DNA of 64,000 bases from Photobacterium sp. JCM 19050 (GCA_001310455.1 BAXG01000005.1:62001-126000); one strand, 5' to 3'. Positions 1-9,318 are shown, counted from the first letter of the stretch. The notes: a model not told the origin generated them from the sequence alone. Made by a program: numbers and translations.

Positions 1-718
1 GAAGTATATCCTGTTGCTGCCCAGAATTCAGGCTTGCAAAAGATTTAATTACGATGCCCATTGGAATCATGAACATGTTTGCGATGCTGTGCTCAAAGCC
101 TGATGCAACAAACATAGCAACAGGGAGAGACATCGCGAGAATCTTGTCTGAGACACTGCGGCAAGAATAGGTCATCCAAACAGCCAGACAGACCATCAGG
201 TTGCACAGAGTACCCAGTACAACGGCTTGGATGAAAGTATGATGAAGTTTATGTTGCGCAATCTTCATCGCGTTGATGCCCCAGTCGCCATGACCGGCCA
301 TGTGCTGGCCAGCAAGCCAGATCATTGCAACGAAGAAAAATGCACCGACCATGTTGCCGAAGTACACAGTGACCCAGTTACGGCCAAGCTGGAACCAGGT
401 AATGCGGTTACTTGCTTTTGCCACGGTGGTCAAAACTGTAGAAGTAAAAAGTTCACCACCGCAAACAACAACCAGAACCAGACCAAGACTGAACGCCAGA
501 CCACCGGCAAATTTCACCAGGCCCCACGGCGCGTCGCCAGCACCAGCTGTAACGGTTGTGTAGAAAACGAAAGCAATAGAAATGAATACGCCAGCAGTAA
601 TGGCAAGAATAAATGACTGGAAAGGCGCTTTAGTTGCCTTGTAAACCCCGACTTCTTCGGCTTTTTCTGCCATCGCGGGCGGCATAAGTGCGTCAAAAGG
701 ATTGGATTGAGTCTTCAC
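1..718 (-). CDS. focA: Formate channel FocA (5' part; gene runs off the left edge)
   Basis: FocA is a pentameric inner-membrane formate/nitrite-family channel that exports or imports formate during mixed-acid fermentation. Reading the minus strand from a GTG at 718 gives a protein that opens KTQSNPFDALMPPAMAEKAE and continues through AITAGVFISIAFVFYTT, close to the start of E. coli FocA as I remember it. About 239 codons are present; the C-terminus lies outside the window. Several hydrophobic helices are visible. In related bacteria focA is followed by pflB, which would lie to the left. An FNR-like box about 65 bases upstream fits anaerobic induction. ycaO lies upstream on the same strand, as in E. 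coli. The GTG start is chosen by alignment to the family; no strong Shine-Dalgarno sequence is seen. Confidence 0.93.
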   Translation of the reverse strand, partial: MKTQSNPFDALMPPAMAEKAEEVGVYKATKAPFQSFILAITAGVFISIAFVFYTTVTAGAGDAPWGLVKFAGGLAFSLGLVLVVVCGGELFTSTVLTTVAKASNRITWFQLGRNWVTVYFGNMVGAFFFVAMIWLAGQHMAGHGDWGINAMKIAQHKLHHTFIQAVVLGTLCNLMVCLAVWMTYSCRSVSDKILAMSLPVAMFVASGFEHSIANMFMIPMGIVIKSFASLNSGQQQDIL

Positions 719-1083
719 GATAATGCCCGTAGGTCTCCAAATTTTTGCTGAAAAGATAGTAGCAGAGTTAACTCGAGATAAAATTGATCGAGATCATTGC
801 TGTGAAAATTTATAACAATTATCTCATTCATGATTTTTCACAAACATCATAAGTACATGAAAATAAAAAATATAAAAAATCTGCAAACAATCAAAAAAAA
901 TTGAATTGTAATAAAATTACGTATTTTTAACGAATGAAAATGCAAAAGTAGACGTGAATTGTTGCATAGTAAAAGGTTAATTTGATGGTGGGTGAATGTT
1001 TTAGTGAGAGGTATTCATGGTTGAGACAAATCGCGGATGGAAATCAGCGATTTGTCTCGTTGTTTTAAGCATTCATCGCAGAA
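719..1083. other. Intergenic region between focA and ycaO, AT-rich, with one hairpin
   Basis: No gene is visible in these 365 bases. The part near focA is strongly AT-rich and holds the FNR-like site. Near ycaO there is a perfect 12-base inverted repeat (GAGACAAATCGC at 1023-1034 and its complement at 1047-1058, 12-base loop). It lies just downstream of the ycaO stop, so it may end ycaO transcription, but the U-rich tail is on the plus-strand side (TTGTTTT), where no gene precedes it. Confidence 0.6.
784..797 (-). promoter_or_regulatory. FNR-like site upstream of focA
   Basis: TTGATCGAGATCAT matches the FNR consensus TTGAT-N4-ATCAA at nine of ten fixed positions. It lies 66-79 bases upstream of the focA start. 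FNR activation of focA-pfl is established in E. coli; its role here is inferred from position and match. Confidence 0.65.
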
Positions 1084-2841
1084 TCAGCTGCGTTTGGAGA
1101 TTTGCAGCTTTTGGTATGATGCCAGCAGTTTTTGGTGAGCACCGAAAGTGGCGAGCGTGTCATCAGCTGCCGCAAGCCCATAAAAACGTTCGCTGCCCTC
1201 AATGCTCGCCCAGGCTGCATCAACGATGCCTTTGCCGAACATTTTTTCAAAGACTTCTCGGTATTGACCGTTGTCGCGGGTTTCATCCATAAACAGCTCC
1301 AGGCTTGCCTTGAGACTGCGGAAGAAACGCTGGCGCTCTTTACTGTAAACCGAGGCATTGAAGTCGAGGCACCAACCGGCATAATCGAGTGCGGATTCGT
1401 GGTCACCGGAAGCGAGTGCCAGCAGGCACTTGAGCTCTCCGATGCGCAGTGTAGACCAGGCTGACCCTTTGTCCGGGGCGACACCAATCAGTTCGGCTAC
1501 CGGGTTGAAGTCATCGAAGCCTTCTTCTTCCAGCTCACTAATCAGTGCGGCGTACTCTTCTTTACTCCAATCTGACTCAGGCAATGACAAGATGGTATCA
1601 CGCCACTGTGCTCCCATATTGTTGTTGGCGAGCAGAAGCTCTTCCGGCGGATAAATTTCTGACCAGCCCGGTAGGACGATACGGCAGCAGGTTACGCCAA
1701 GGTGATCGTAGTCAGTGATATAGACATCGGTGTCTTCTTCACGGAATTTACCCATCAGGTAATGGAATTCTTCTTCCGACGTACCTTCGAAGTTCCATTC
1801 TGTGAACGGGTAATCGGGTTCGGACTTAAACAGATCCCAAGAAACCACGCCTGATGAGTCAATGAAATGCGTTTCCAGGTTATGGTGATCAGCCACATCT
1901 TCATTGTCGAAAGATGGCTCTGCAAATACGTCCAGTTGTTTCAGGCTGCGACCTTGCAATAATTCCGTCACTGTCCGCTCAAAAGCGACTTCGAAACGTG
2001 GGTGTCCACCGAAAGACGCAAAGCACGTTCCGTTTTCCGGGTTCAGCAGTACGACGCAAACAACCGGGTAACGTCCGCCGAGCGACGCATCGTAGCAATA
2101 AATTGGGAAGCCTTCTTTTTCCATCGTATCGATGGCTTCTTTTATGTGCGGGTAACGCGCAACCACTTCCACCGGCATTTCCGGCAGGCTGATACCTTCA
2201 GCAATAATGCGGTTTTTTATGGCGCGCTCAAAAACCTCTGACAGAGCTTGGGTGCGCGCTTCTGTTTTGGTGTTACCGGCTGACATACCGTTTGAAACAT
2301 ACAGGTTGCCGACAATGTTCATCGGGATGTAGATCGTTTCACCATCAGACTGACGCTCAAATGGCAGGGCGACAATGCCGCGTGCCTGATTGCCCGATTG
2401 GAGGTCAACCAAATCTGAGGCCAGTAGTTCACTCTCCGGGTCATAAAATGCGGTCAGGCGTTCGTCCAGGATACCTTCAGGCAATAGATCATCCTCAGGA
2501 ACCGGGAACCACTTTTCATCCGGGTAGTGCACAAACTCAGCGTTGGCGATGTCACGACCCAGATAATAATCTGCGTAGAAATAGTTACAGGACAGGCGCT
2601 CAAAGTACTCACCCAAAGCGGAAGCAAGCGCAGCTTTTTTGGTTGCCCCTTTGCCGTTGGTGAAGTTCATTGGTGCATCCTTGTCCCGGATATGCACCGA
2701 CCACACATTTGGGACAGGATTAAGCCAGGAAACCTCTTCTATATTAAAACCATGGGATTTCAGGGTTGCCTGAAAACGGGAGATGCTGTCTTCAAGCGCG
2801 GCATCTTTACCCGGAATAAAAGTCTTCATTGGTTTACTCAT
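1084..2841 (-). CDS. ycaO: YcaO, ribosomal protein S12 methylthiolation accessory factor
   Basis: YcaO proteins bind ATP and activate amide bonds. The E. coli member supports RimO-dependent beta-methylthiolation of ribosomal protein S12. The ATP-binding signature is visible as two ExxxE-type helices, around GEYFER in the first third and QALSEVFERA in the middle. The C-terminal part is the helical extension of the E. coli-type family. From the ATG at 2841 the protein is 585 residues, against 586 in E. coli. The conserved stretch begins at MKTFIPGKDAALEDS (ATG 2829), so 2829 is an equally good start; a longer TTG-initiated frame from 2895 is less likely. Neighbour of focA on the same strand, as in enterobacteria. 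Confidence 0.93.
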   Translation of the reverse strand: MSKPMKTFIPGKDAALEDSISRFQATLKSHGFNIEEVSWLNPVPNVWSVHIRDKDAPMNFTNGKGATKKAALASALGEYFERLSCNYFYADYYLGRDIANAEFVHYPDEKWFPVPEDDLLPEGILDERLTAFYDPESELLASDLVDLQSGNQARGIVALPFERQSDGETIYIPMNIVGNLYVSNGMSAGNTKTEARTQALSEVFERAIKNRIIAEGISLPEMPVEVVARYPHIKEAIDTMEKEGFPIYCYDASLGGRYPVVCVVLLNPENGTCFASFGGHPRFEVAFERTVTELLQGRSLKQLDVFAEPSFDNEDVADHHNLETHFIDSSGVVSWDLFKSEPDYPFTEWNFEGTSEEEFHYLMGKFREEDTDVYITDYDHLGVTCCRIVLPGWSEIYPPEELLLANNNMGAQWRDTILSLPESDWSKEEYAALISELEEEGFDDFNPVAELIGVAPDKGSAWSTLRIGELKCLLALASGDHESALDYAGWCLDFNASVYSKERQRFFRSLKASLELFMDETRDNGQYREVFEKMFGKGIVDAAWASIEGSERFYGLAAADDTLATFGAHQKLLASYQKLQISKRS

Positions 2842-2958
2842 TGGTGGTTTAGCCGGGAAGTATATATCAATGCCGTTATCACTGTGATCTGACAATGCTT
2901 AAACGCATGAGTTATGTGGTAGAGTTTTCGGCAATCTCTACGTAAGGAATTGATATCC

Positions 2959-4120
2959 GTGAAAATAAGGGTGTTGTTGAATATTGGTGTCGCGTTGTGG
3001 TTTGTCAGTACCAGTGCATTGGCAAATTTGCAGCGCGACATGGAAAATGTTGAATACCTTATCGAATCACGGAACTACAGCGCTGCACTGGAGAAAAGCC
3101 TGATACTCAAGGCAAAAAAATGCAGAAGAGGAAGCAAAGCTTCATTATCAAAGAGGACGGATTTTTCTTGCGTTAGACCGGGACAATGAAGCTTATACCG
3201 CACTGACCCACGCTTATCTTCTCGATGCCCTGCACCCGGCCCGGCAACGAAACCTTGCCCGTATCCTTGCGCCGTTCGCGCTGGAACACCAGAATCAAAA
3301 CCTGATTCTTAAACTGGCAGACAGCGGACAGGTTGCCTTCCGAAACGATGATGAGAGAGTGATTTACATCAACACTCTGTTTCGAAACAACCGTTGTGAT
3401 GAAGCGCTCGAAGAGGCCTATATTCTGACAGAAACCCGGTCTGATTCCTGGCCGGGTATTTGGCAAATTCGCCTCGAATGTGAACGTAAACTGGCACGCT
3501 GGCATGAACTTCAGGCCACGATTGCCGAGATGAACGCCTTGTTTGGTCCCTCACGCGCCCGTATCCATCTCTCTGTCCTCACTTATGACAAACTGGGTAA
3601 CCCGAGTGCGGCGGCAACCGCACTTTATGAAGGAATACAGGCAAAGCTGTTAACGAAAGACAGCGACTATTTCAATCTTGCCTATTACCTTTCCAAAGCC
3701 GGTCTGCCCGCGCGTGCGGTGAAAGCGCTGTCTGACGCCATCGCAGCCGGAGCCATTACAGATACCCGGGCTGCTTACAAACGGATTCTAAAGTACCAAC
3801 TGGCTGGCCAGGACTGGAAAGCGGCTCGCGTTACTCTGGATACCCTGAATGAAATAGGTACAGATACTGAGCTCGCTTGGATTCGCGCCCAGATTGCAGC
3901 AAAAGAGGAAAACTGGGAGGAGGTGAAAACCTATGCTGCGCTCGCTGTTTCCGGGTTTGCCAGGAACATGCCTTCTGCCTGGGAGCTCTATGGTTATGCA
4001 GCGTTTAAACTGAAAGATTACAAAACTGCCCGCCGGGCCTTTACCAGACTGGCTGCACTTGAACCCGGGGGAGTGGCGGGGGATTGGATAAATACCATTG
4101 ATATTATTGAGAAAAAATAG
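2959..4120 (+). CDS. Secreted TPR-like protein of unknown function, with apparent frameshift
   Basis: I do not recognise this protein. The GTG at 2959 follows a TAAGGA Shine-Dalgarno at 2943-2948 and opens a typical signal peptide (KIRVLLNIGVALWFVSTSALA). The rest is helical and repeat-like: tandem motifs such as YEGIQAKLL, KALSDAIAAGA, AAFKLKDYKTARRAF suggest tetratricopeptide repeats. It is therefore probably periplasmic or outer-membrane-attached and binds a partner protein. The frame breaks in an A7 run at 3114-3120; the second part resumes with AEEEAKLHYQRG. The break needs either one base removed or two added, so it differs from the usual single-base loss in this window. Restored length is about 386 residues. 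Divergent from ycaO. Confidence 0.7.
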
Positions 4121-4282
4121 ACTGAAATTGTTAGAAAGTTTCGCGCGGTGAGGGCTGTCACAGTTATCCTTTCCGACTTGTTTCACGATGGGAATTGATT
4201 GTGTCCTGTTGTTGTCCCAATCTCTATGGTTGGTGACAGGGAATCCGGGCTTACCCGGTTGTCGTTAAATTTGGTGGGAAAA

Positions 4283-5650
4283 ATGATGATAACTGACCAA
4301 CTGAATGTTGAGCGCTACCAAGACCCCTACCTGGAAGCTGTGTCGCGACTTATTGCCAAACCGAGCGTGCTATCTTCTCCCTTGCTGCAGAAACCCTTTG
4401 GTGAAGGCATTGATGAGTGCCTGAACGAAGCACTGGGAATATGTGAATCTCTAGGTTTCCATGTATTTAAAGATCCCGATGGTTACTACGGCTATGCGGA
4501 TATCGGTGGTTCAGACCCTGATGCTCAGATGATAGGGATACTTGGTCACCTTGACGTTGTGCCTCCCGGTGAACTGAATGCGTGGACCACACCACCGTTT
4601 TCGCCTTCTCTTCGAAATGGCCGCCTCTACGGCCGCGGCACCCAAGATGACAAGGGGCCGACAATGGCAGGTATTTTTGCTGTTAAGGCCCTGATTGATG
4701 CCGGATATGTGTTCAGACATACCATCCGCGTCATATTCGGTACTGATGAAGAAAACCTTTGGCGTTGTATCGAACGATATTGTGAAAAAGAAAGCATTCC
4801 CGCAGCCGGGTTCACACCGGATTCCAGCTTCCCGCTCACCTATGCAGAAAAAACGTTGATACAAGGTTGGTTAACCGGGCCGGGCAGTGAAGACCTGACC
4901 CTTGATGTTGGTGGTACGTTGAATGCGGTACCAGAACTTGCCTGTTACCGGGGCGGTTACCGTGAAAGACTGATCGATGTGCTGAACGAGCTGGGTTTTG
5001 ATTTCGCCTGCGAAGAAGATGAGATTCAGATTTACGGTAAAGCAGCGCATGCTGCATCTTCTGATACGAAAGGTGTCAATGCGATTGCCCGGCTTTGTAT
5101 CGCCCTGAAGAAAGTGGGTGTTGATCATCCCGCTGTCGAGTTTGTTGCGGAACAAATTGGTGAGGATGCCAATGCAGCGCAGCTATTTGGCCCGCTCCAT
5201 GATGAGAGCGGCAGGCTGACATGTAACATCGGTGCGCTTAGTATCAGCGAATATGAAAGTAAGATTGGAATAGATATCCGGGTGCCGGTTTCTGTCGACA
5301 AAGCAGATATTGACGCTGATCTTCGTGAAGTGTCGGGTGAATATGGCCTTGTATATGCCGAGCACTCCAGCTTGCCGTCGTTGTACGTTCCTGTGGACTC
5401 GCCACTTGTCGGATGCCTGATGGAAGCCTACCAATCGATAACCGGCGACCGAGATGCTGCGCCTGGTACATCCGGTGGCGCGACGTATGCAAGAGCGATT
5501 CCGAATTGTGTCGCGTTTGGTGCGATATTACCGGGCCGGGAAAAAGTCGAGCACATGCCGGATGAATATTTGACTGTTGAAGACATGATGTTGGCAATCA
5601 GGATTTACGCCGATGCGCTGCTTCGTATGGACAGCGTAGACAAATTCTGA
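4283..5650 (+). CDS. M20 family metallopeptidase (PepV/Sapep-like dipeptidase)
   Basis: A 455-residue M20 zinc peptidase of the type that removes amino acids from dipeptides and similar substrates. Visible metal and catalytic motifs are GHLDVV (first zinc ligand histidine and nearby aspartate), GRGTQDDKGP (bridging aspartate), and GTDEEN (catalytic and metal glutamates); a late TSGGATYAR and EHMPDEY carry the remaining active-site region. The lid domain lies between these blocks. The DDKGP and GTDEE forms point to the PepV/Sapep branch. I start at ATG 4283, behind GGTGGGA, since the upstream TTG-initiated extension does not resemble the family. No signal peptide, so cytoplasmic. The gene stands alone and ends at a strong terminator. 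Confidence 0.82.
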   Translation: MMITDQLNVERYQDPYLEAVSRLIAKPSVLSSPLLQKPFGEGIDECLNEALGICESLGFHVFKDPDGYYGYADIGGSDPDAQMIGILGHLDVVPPGELNAWTTPPFSPSLRNGRLYGRGTQDDKGPTMAGIFAVKALIDAGYVFRHTIRVIFGTDEENLWRCIERYCEKESIPAAGFTPDSSFPLTYAEKTLIQGWLTGPGSEDLTLDVGGTLNAVPELACYRGGYRERLIDVLNELGFDFACEEDEIQIYGKAAHAASSDTKGVNAIARLCIALKKVGVDHPAVEFVAEQIGEDANAAQLFGPLHDESGRLTCNIGALSISEYESKIGIDIRVPVSVDKADIDADLREVSGEYGLVYAEHSSLPSLYVPVDSPLVGCLMEAYQSITGDRDAAPGTSGGATYARAIPNCVAFGAILPGREKVEHMPDEYLTVEDMMLAIRIYADALLRMDSVDKF

Positions 5651-5676
5651 CGATGTCTGTTCTTGAGCAATCTGTC

Positions 5677-5704
5677 GAAAGGGCCTCTGGGGCCCTTTCT
5701 TTAT
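5677..5704 (+). terminator. Rho-independent terminator after the M20 peptidase gene
   Basis: GAAAGGGCC, five-base loop, GGCCCTTTC, then TTTAT. It sits between two convergent genes; the T-rich side serves the plus-strand gene. Confidence 0.85.
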
Positions 5705-7401
5705 CCTACGATATCTCCGGTTTCCGGCTCACCTTGCAGAACTTCGCTATTTACCGGCCTCAACGCTAATACTTGAAGCAGCCTTTCTTGCCACTGAGGC
5801 CAGACAAGCGGGACGTCAGGTGTGTTTTCTGGCGTGTTGAACCACCCGGTAAACCGCGATGTGTTGTATTGAACTGATTCCACTGAGTTGAACAGGGGAA
5901 TGGTAATGAGCTGGGCCGCCGTCTCTTTCTGCAAAGCCTGAATTATCTGTCTTTGCTTGTCCTGCGTGTCTGCCAATAAATAGTCTTGAAGCAGCGTATC
6001 TATGTAGGCGTTCTTGTAAAAGTGGTGGGCGTACCGGGGGTGCTCTGGCCGCTGGTACCGGCTGTTAAAAGCCGCATCAAAATAGCGGAATGGGGTAATT
6101 CCATCCGGGTAGTTTGTTATTGCCAGGGTGTAATCACCAGCACTTAATCGCTTGAGGTAGGTGCTGAACGGTACTTTCTCAGCAGTGACATTGAAGCCGG
6201 CGGTTTGCAGTGATTCTGCAACCAGTTCGGCGGCTGTGTTGAAATCGGTCCAACCGTCAGGCGTCATGATGGACAGGGTGAGCGCAGATCTGTCAGGAAG
6301 CTCTCGCCAGCCGTCCCCATTTTTGTCGCAGATATTCAGTTTTTCCAGCGTCTGAGTGGCAGCAACCGGGTGGTGCCGGATGTAAAACACAAACTGTTCG
6401 GCAATGTCCCGGTCAATCCAGTCGACATATTTTTGGCTCAGTCCTGATGCAAAGTGCGCGGCTTCAGCCTGGCCGTAAGCGGCAATATTGATAAGTAAGT
6501 CACGTCTTATTGCCATGGAAAGGCCACGCCTGAAATCTACGCTCTGCATAACTTTTCGCAATACAGGGTTGGCGTGCCCGAAATTCATCATCAGACTGAC
6601 GGTGCTCGCAGGTGCGTGGTAGTAATGGTAGTCCTCAGAGTACGATGCGTAGTTACGTTCAATGTCAGGGATGAAAGCGCTGGTCCAGTCATACGTTCCT
6701 TCTGCCAAGGCACTGATCAGCGCATCATTGGTGGCAGCCCTCAGGTAAGAGATGCAATCAATATGCAGTGTTTTTTGTTGCCAGTAGAACGGGTTGCGGC
6801 ACTGAACCACATCGTTTTCAGAGAAGGCGGTAATTTGTGTAAACGGGCCGGTTCCTATCGGTTCCGGGTTGGCAAAAGTTTCTGGGTTTTTGATGTTACG
6901 CCACTGGTGTTCGGGTACGACTGGCATTGATACCAGTTGGTAGATGAATTGGGCATTGGGCTTTTTCAGGAAAATCTTAATGTTATTGCCGGGCAGCACT
7001 TTTACGCTTTCAACCCAGTCTGAAATTCCGTTGTAGTCAAGCTCCGGGTGTTTGCGCATTAACTCGACAGTGTAGGCGACATCCTTGTTGCTGAAAGGAT
7101 AGCCGTCAGACCATTTCACATTGTCTCTGAGTGTAATCGTCAGCGTGGTGAGGTCTTCGTCCATTGAATATGCTGTTGCGAGCCGGTAGGCAGGAGGCGC
7201 AGTTTTCCCCTCCCGAAAAATGATCAGGGGCTCAAAAACAAACTCGTGAGCTGTTCCTATGACATTTGGGAGAAACGGGTTGTAGTTTCGCTCAAAACCG
7301 GAAGAAAGCTCTGGAAGTATTGTCAGTGTAACGGGTTTGGCTATAACACTGGATGAGAACAACACCAGCACGCAGCAAATATAACGAAATAAAAACAACA
7401 T
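5701..7401 (-). CDS. Periplasmic solute-binding protein, family 5 (chitin-oligosaccharide/peptide type)
   Basis: A 566-residue extracellular solute-binding protein of the SBP_bac_5 (OppA/DppA) family, with a signal peptide (LFLFRYICCVLVLFSSSVIA). It would capture a ligand in the periplasm and hand it to an ABC permease. Blocks such as KWSDGYPFSNKDVAYTVELM, IGTGPFT and DWTSAFIPDIERNY resemble the Vibrio chitin-oligosaccharide-binding protein more than oligopeptide-binding proteins; this is from memory and not a search. No permease or ATPase genes of the matching type lie nearby, so it is an orphan here. It may feed a permease elsewhere or act as a sensor partner, as the chitin protein does with ChiS. 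Ligand not assignable from sequence. Confidence 0.75.
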   Translation of the reverse strand: MLFLFRYICCVLVLFSSSVIAKPVTLTILPELSSGFERNYNPFLPNVIGTAHEFVFEPLIIFREGKTAPPAYRLATAYSMDEDLTTLTITLRDNVKWSDGYPFSNKDVAYTVELMRKHPELDYNGISDWVESVKVLPGNNIKIFLKKPNAQFIYQLVSMPVVPEHQWRNIKNPETFANPEPIGTGPFTQITAFSENDVVQCRNPFYWQQKTLHIDCISYLRAATNDALISALAEGTYDWTSAFIPDIERNYASYSEDYHYYHAPASTVSLMMNFGHANPVLRKVMQSVDFRRGLSMAIRRDLLINIAAYGQAEAAHFASGLSQKYVDWIDRDIAEQFVFYIRHHPVAATQTLEKLNICDKNGDGWRELPDRSALTLSIMTPDGWTDFNTAAELVAESLQTAGFNVTAEKVPFSTYLKRLSAGDYTLAITNYPDGITPFRYFDAAFNSRYQRPEHPRYAHHFYKNAYIDTLLQDYLLADTQDKQRQIIQALQKETAAQLITIPLFNSVESVQYNTSRFTGWFNTPENTPDVPLVWPQWQERLLQVLALRPVNSEVLQGEPETGDIVG

Positions 7402-7711
7402 AATTCAAAGTGTTACTTGCTTTTTTGGACGTAATCCTCAGTACGTTAATACATCGGCAAAGAGGATTCAATGGTTGTGCAAAGCACTATGTCAGACAAA
7501 ATTCCAGTCATGAAATATTATTCAAATTAAATGACTAATATTTGTAAAAACGCATGGTTAACAAAATGTTGCCTGATGGAGTTTGTGGTGTTATTTTCCT
7601 ATAAGTCGTCATAAAACAGATTATCGTTTTGCGGCACGGCGCTATGAAATGTTCCCTAGACGCTGAAATTCCAAATTAAGTCGATGGCCGCATGTAAAGG
7701 AGATACAGCGC
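7402..7711. other. Divergent intergenic region with tandem ARG-box-like sites
   Basis: No gene is seen. The 310 bases separate the family 5 binding protein from the amino acid ABC operon. The middle is AT-rich and carries the ARG-box-like pair at 7509-7547. A Shine-Dalgarno AAAGGAGA lies just before the ATG at 7712. I could not pick a convincing -35/-10 pair. Confidence 0.6.
7509..7547 (+). promoter_or_regulatory. Tandem ARG boxes (predicted ArgR operator)
   Basis: Box 1 (7509-7526, CATGAAATATTATTCAAA) keeps TGAA and ATTCA of the E. coli consensus WNTGAATWWWWATTCANW with two mismatches. Box 2 (7530-7547, AATGACTAATATTTGTAA) is weaker, with four mismatches. They are exactly 3 bases apart, the spacing used by the ArgR hexamer. 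The site lies about 165 bases upstream of the HisP-type operon. Confidence 0.6.
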
Positions 7712-8482
7712 ATGCCAGATGTAGTCGCGCTTCAGGTAAAGGATCTACACAAAAAATTCGGTTCGAACGAAGTCCTGAAAGGCATTTCTCTGGATGCCCA
7801 CACCGGTGACGTTATTTCTATTATCGGTTCATCCGGTTCCGGGAAAAGCACCTTCCTGCGATGCATTAACTTGCTCGAAACCCCTTCCAGTGGCGAAATC
7901 CGTGTCCACGGTGAGTTGATTGAAATGAAGACCAACAAAGCCGGGGAATCAGTGCCGGCGAATGCCAAGCAGGTTCAGCGTATCCGCTCCCGACTGGCGA
8001 TGGTTTTTCAGGGGTTTAACCTGTGGTCGCATATGACCGTGATGGAAAATGTCATTGAGGCTCCGGTGCATGTGCTTGGCATTCCAAAAGCAGAAGCGAT
8101 AGAAAACGCAGAGGCGCTGCTTCACCGGGTTGGTCTATACGAACGACGGGATTACTACCCCGGCCATCTGTCCGGCGGCCAGCAGCAACGCGCGGCCATT
8201 GCCCGTGGCCTGGCGGTTGACCCGGAAGTGCTGTTATTTGATGAACCGACTTCCGCACTGGATCCTGAACTTGTCGGGGAGGTGCTGAATGTTATGCGCA
8301 GCCTGGCTGAAGAAGGTCGAACCATGTTGGTGGTTACCCACGAAATGGCCTTTGCGCGTGATGTGTCCAATCATGTCATGTTCCTCCATCAGGGAAGGGT
8401 GGAAGAGCAGGGACACCCCTCTAAGTTGTTCAACAGTCCTGAATCAGAGCGGCTTCAACAATTTATCTCATCGATTTACTAA
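7712..8482 (+). CDS. hisP: Amino acid ABC transporter ATPase, HisP/AotP type
   Basis: This 256-residue cytoplasmic ATPase powers a polar amino acid importer. Walker A is GSSGSGKST, the signature is LSGGQQQR, Walker B is VLLFDEPTSALDPE, and the H-loop histidine is in VVTHEMAFA. The insertion between Walker A and the Q-loop (MVFQGFNLWSHMTV) follows HisP closely. It is the first gene of a four-gene operon: ATPase, binding protein, two permeases. Substrate is probably arginine, ornithine, lysine or histidine; the ARG boxes upstream favour arginine or ornithine. The HisP symbol reflects family similarity and not proven substrate. Confidence 0.9.
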   Translation: MPDVVALQVKDLHKKFGSNEVLKGISLDAHTGDVISIIGSSGSGKSTFLRCINLLETPSSGEIRVHGELIEMKTNKAGESVPANAKQVQRIRSRLAMVFQGFNLWSHMTVMENVIEAPVHVLGIPKAEAIENAEALLHRVGLYERRDYYPGHLSGGQQQRAAIARGLAVDPEVLLFDEPTSALDPELVGEVLNVMRSLAEEGRTMLVVTHEMAFARDVSNHVMFLHQGRVEEQGHPSKLFNSPESERLQQFISSIY

Positions 8483-8553
8483 TATTAATCAGACAGAAAA
8501 CAAGCGGTGGCGTTTTGCCATAAAACCGCAGATACACAACAGGAGACAGGAAG

Positions 8554-9318
8554 ATGAAAAAATGGTTAGTTGCCGCAGCGGTTGCCGCTGCAGTAGGTGC
8601 GACTGCTGTACAGGCCAAGGAATGGACCGATGTGCGTATCGCGGTTGATGTTCCTTATGAACCTTTTGAATACAAGGCGCCGGACGGCACCCTGACCGGC
8701 TTTGAAGTCGATCTTGGTAATGCTGTTTGTGAAAATGCAAAGCTCAAGTGTACCTGGGTTGTACAGGCTTGGGACGGCATCATTCCCGGCCTGCAAGCAC
8801 GTAAGTACGATGTGATCTTCTCCTCTATGTCCATTACCCCTGAGCGTGCTGAACAAGTTGCCTTCTCTGAACCCTACTACAACACGCCAAGCGGCTACTT
8901 TGCCCCGAAAGGTACCGGTATCAATCCGGATGATGCGGCGACAATGAAGGGTAAGCGCATCGGTGTGCAGCGCGGAACCATTCAGGATGGCCACGCAACG
9001 GATGCATTTGGTAAAACTGCTGAAATCAAGCGCTACACCACCGGCGATGATCTGGTTCTGGATCTCCAGGGCGGACGTCTGGATGTGGTACTGATTGACT
9101 TCCCGGTTGGTGAGTCTTCTATTCTGGGTGCTTCTGATGGCGATAAATTCGAAGCGGTTGGTGACACCTTCCAGCTGGGTGGTGGCGTAGGCGCGGCTTT
9201 CCGTAAGCGTGACAAAGACCTGGTTGAAATCTTCAACAAGTCTCTGTCTGAAGTAAAAGCCAACGGTACTTATGACACCATCATGAATAAGTACTTCCGC
9301 TATAACATCAAAATGTAA
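8554..9318 (+). CDS. Periplasmic cationic amino acid-binding protein (HisJ/ArgT/AotJ type)
   Basis: A 254-residue family 3 binding protein with a signal peptide ending in ATAVQA. Ligand-pocket segments visible are VDVPYEPFEYKAPDGTLTGFEVDLGNAV, split here as family landmarks PYEPFEY and GFEVDL, then SSMSITPERAEQVAFSEPYY and GVQRGTIQDG. These match the lysine-arginine-ornithine/histidine group, in which the aspartate after GFEV and the arginine of SITPER contact the ligand. It delivers substrate to the two permeases downstream. It sits 71 bases after the ATPase and is followed by two hairpins, a layout that usually gives more binding protein than membrane components. Confidence 0.9.
   Translation: MKKWLVAAAVAAAVGATAVQAKEWTDVRIAVDVPYEPFEYKAPDGTLTGFEVDLGNAVCENAKLKCTWVVQAWDGIIPGLQARKYDVIFSSMSITPERAEQVAFSEPYYNTPSGYFAPKGTGINPDDAATMKGKRIGVQRGTIQDGHATDAFGKTAEIKRYTTGDDLVLDLQGGRLDVVLIDFPVGESSILGASDGDKFEAVGDTFQLGGGVGAAFRKRDKDLVEIFNKSLSEVKANGTYDTIMNKYFRYNIKM

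Noticed and set aside
227..616. Plus-strand protein in the first 700 bases
   Set aside because: It is antisense to focA, whose minus-strand reading is clearly conserved.
1023..1066. Plus-strand terminator upstream of focA
   Set aside because: The T-rich tail is on the plus strand but no plus-strand gene precedes it; its role stays open.
3114..3120. Programmed frameshift at the A7 run of the TPR gene
   Set aside because: The change of frame is +1 (or -2), while an A-run slip usually gives -1. Simple run-length error explains it, as in the rest of the window.
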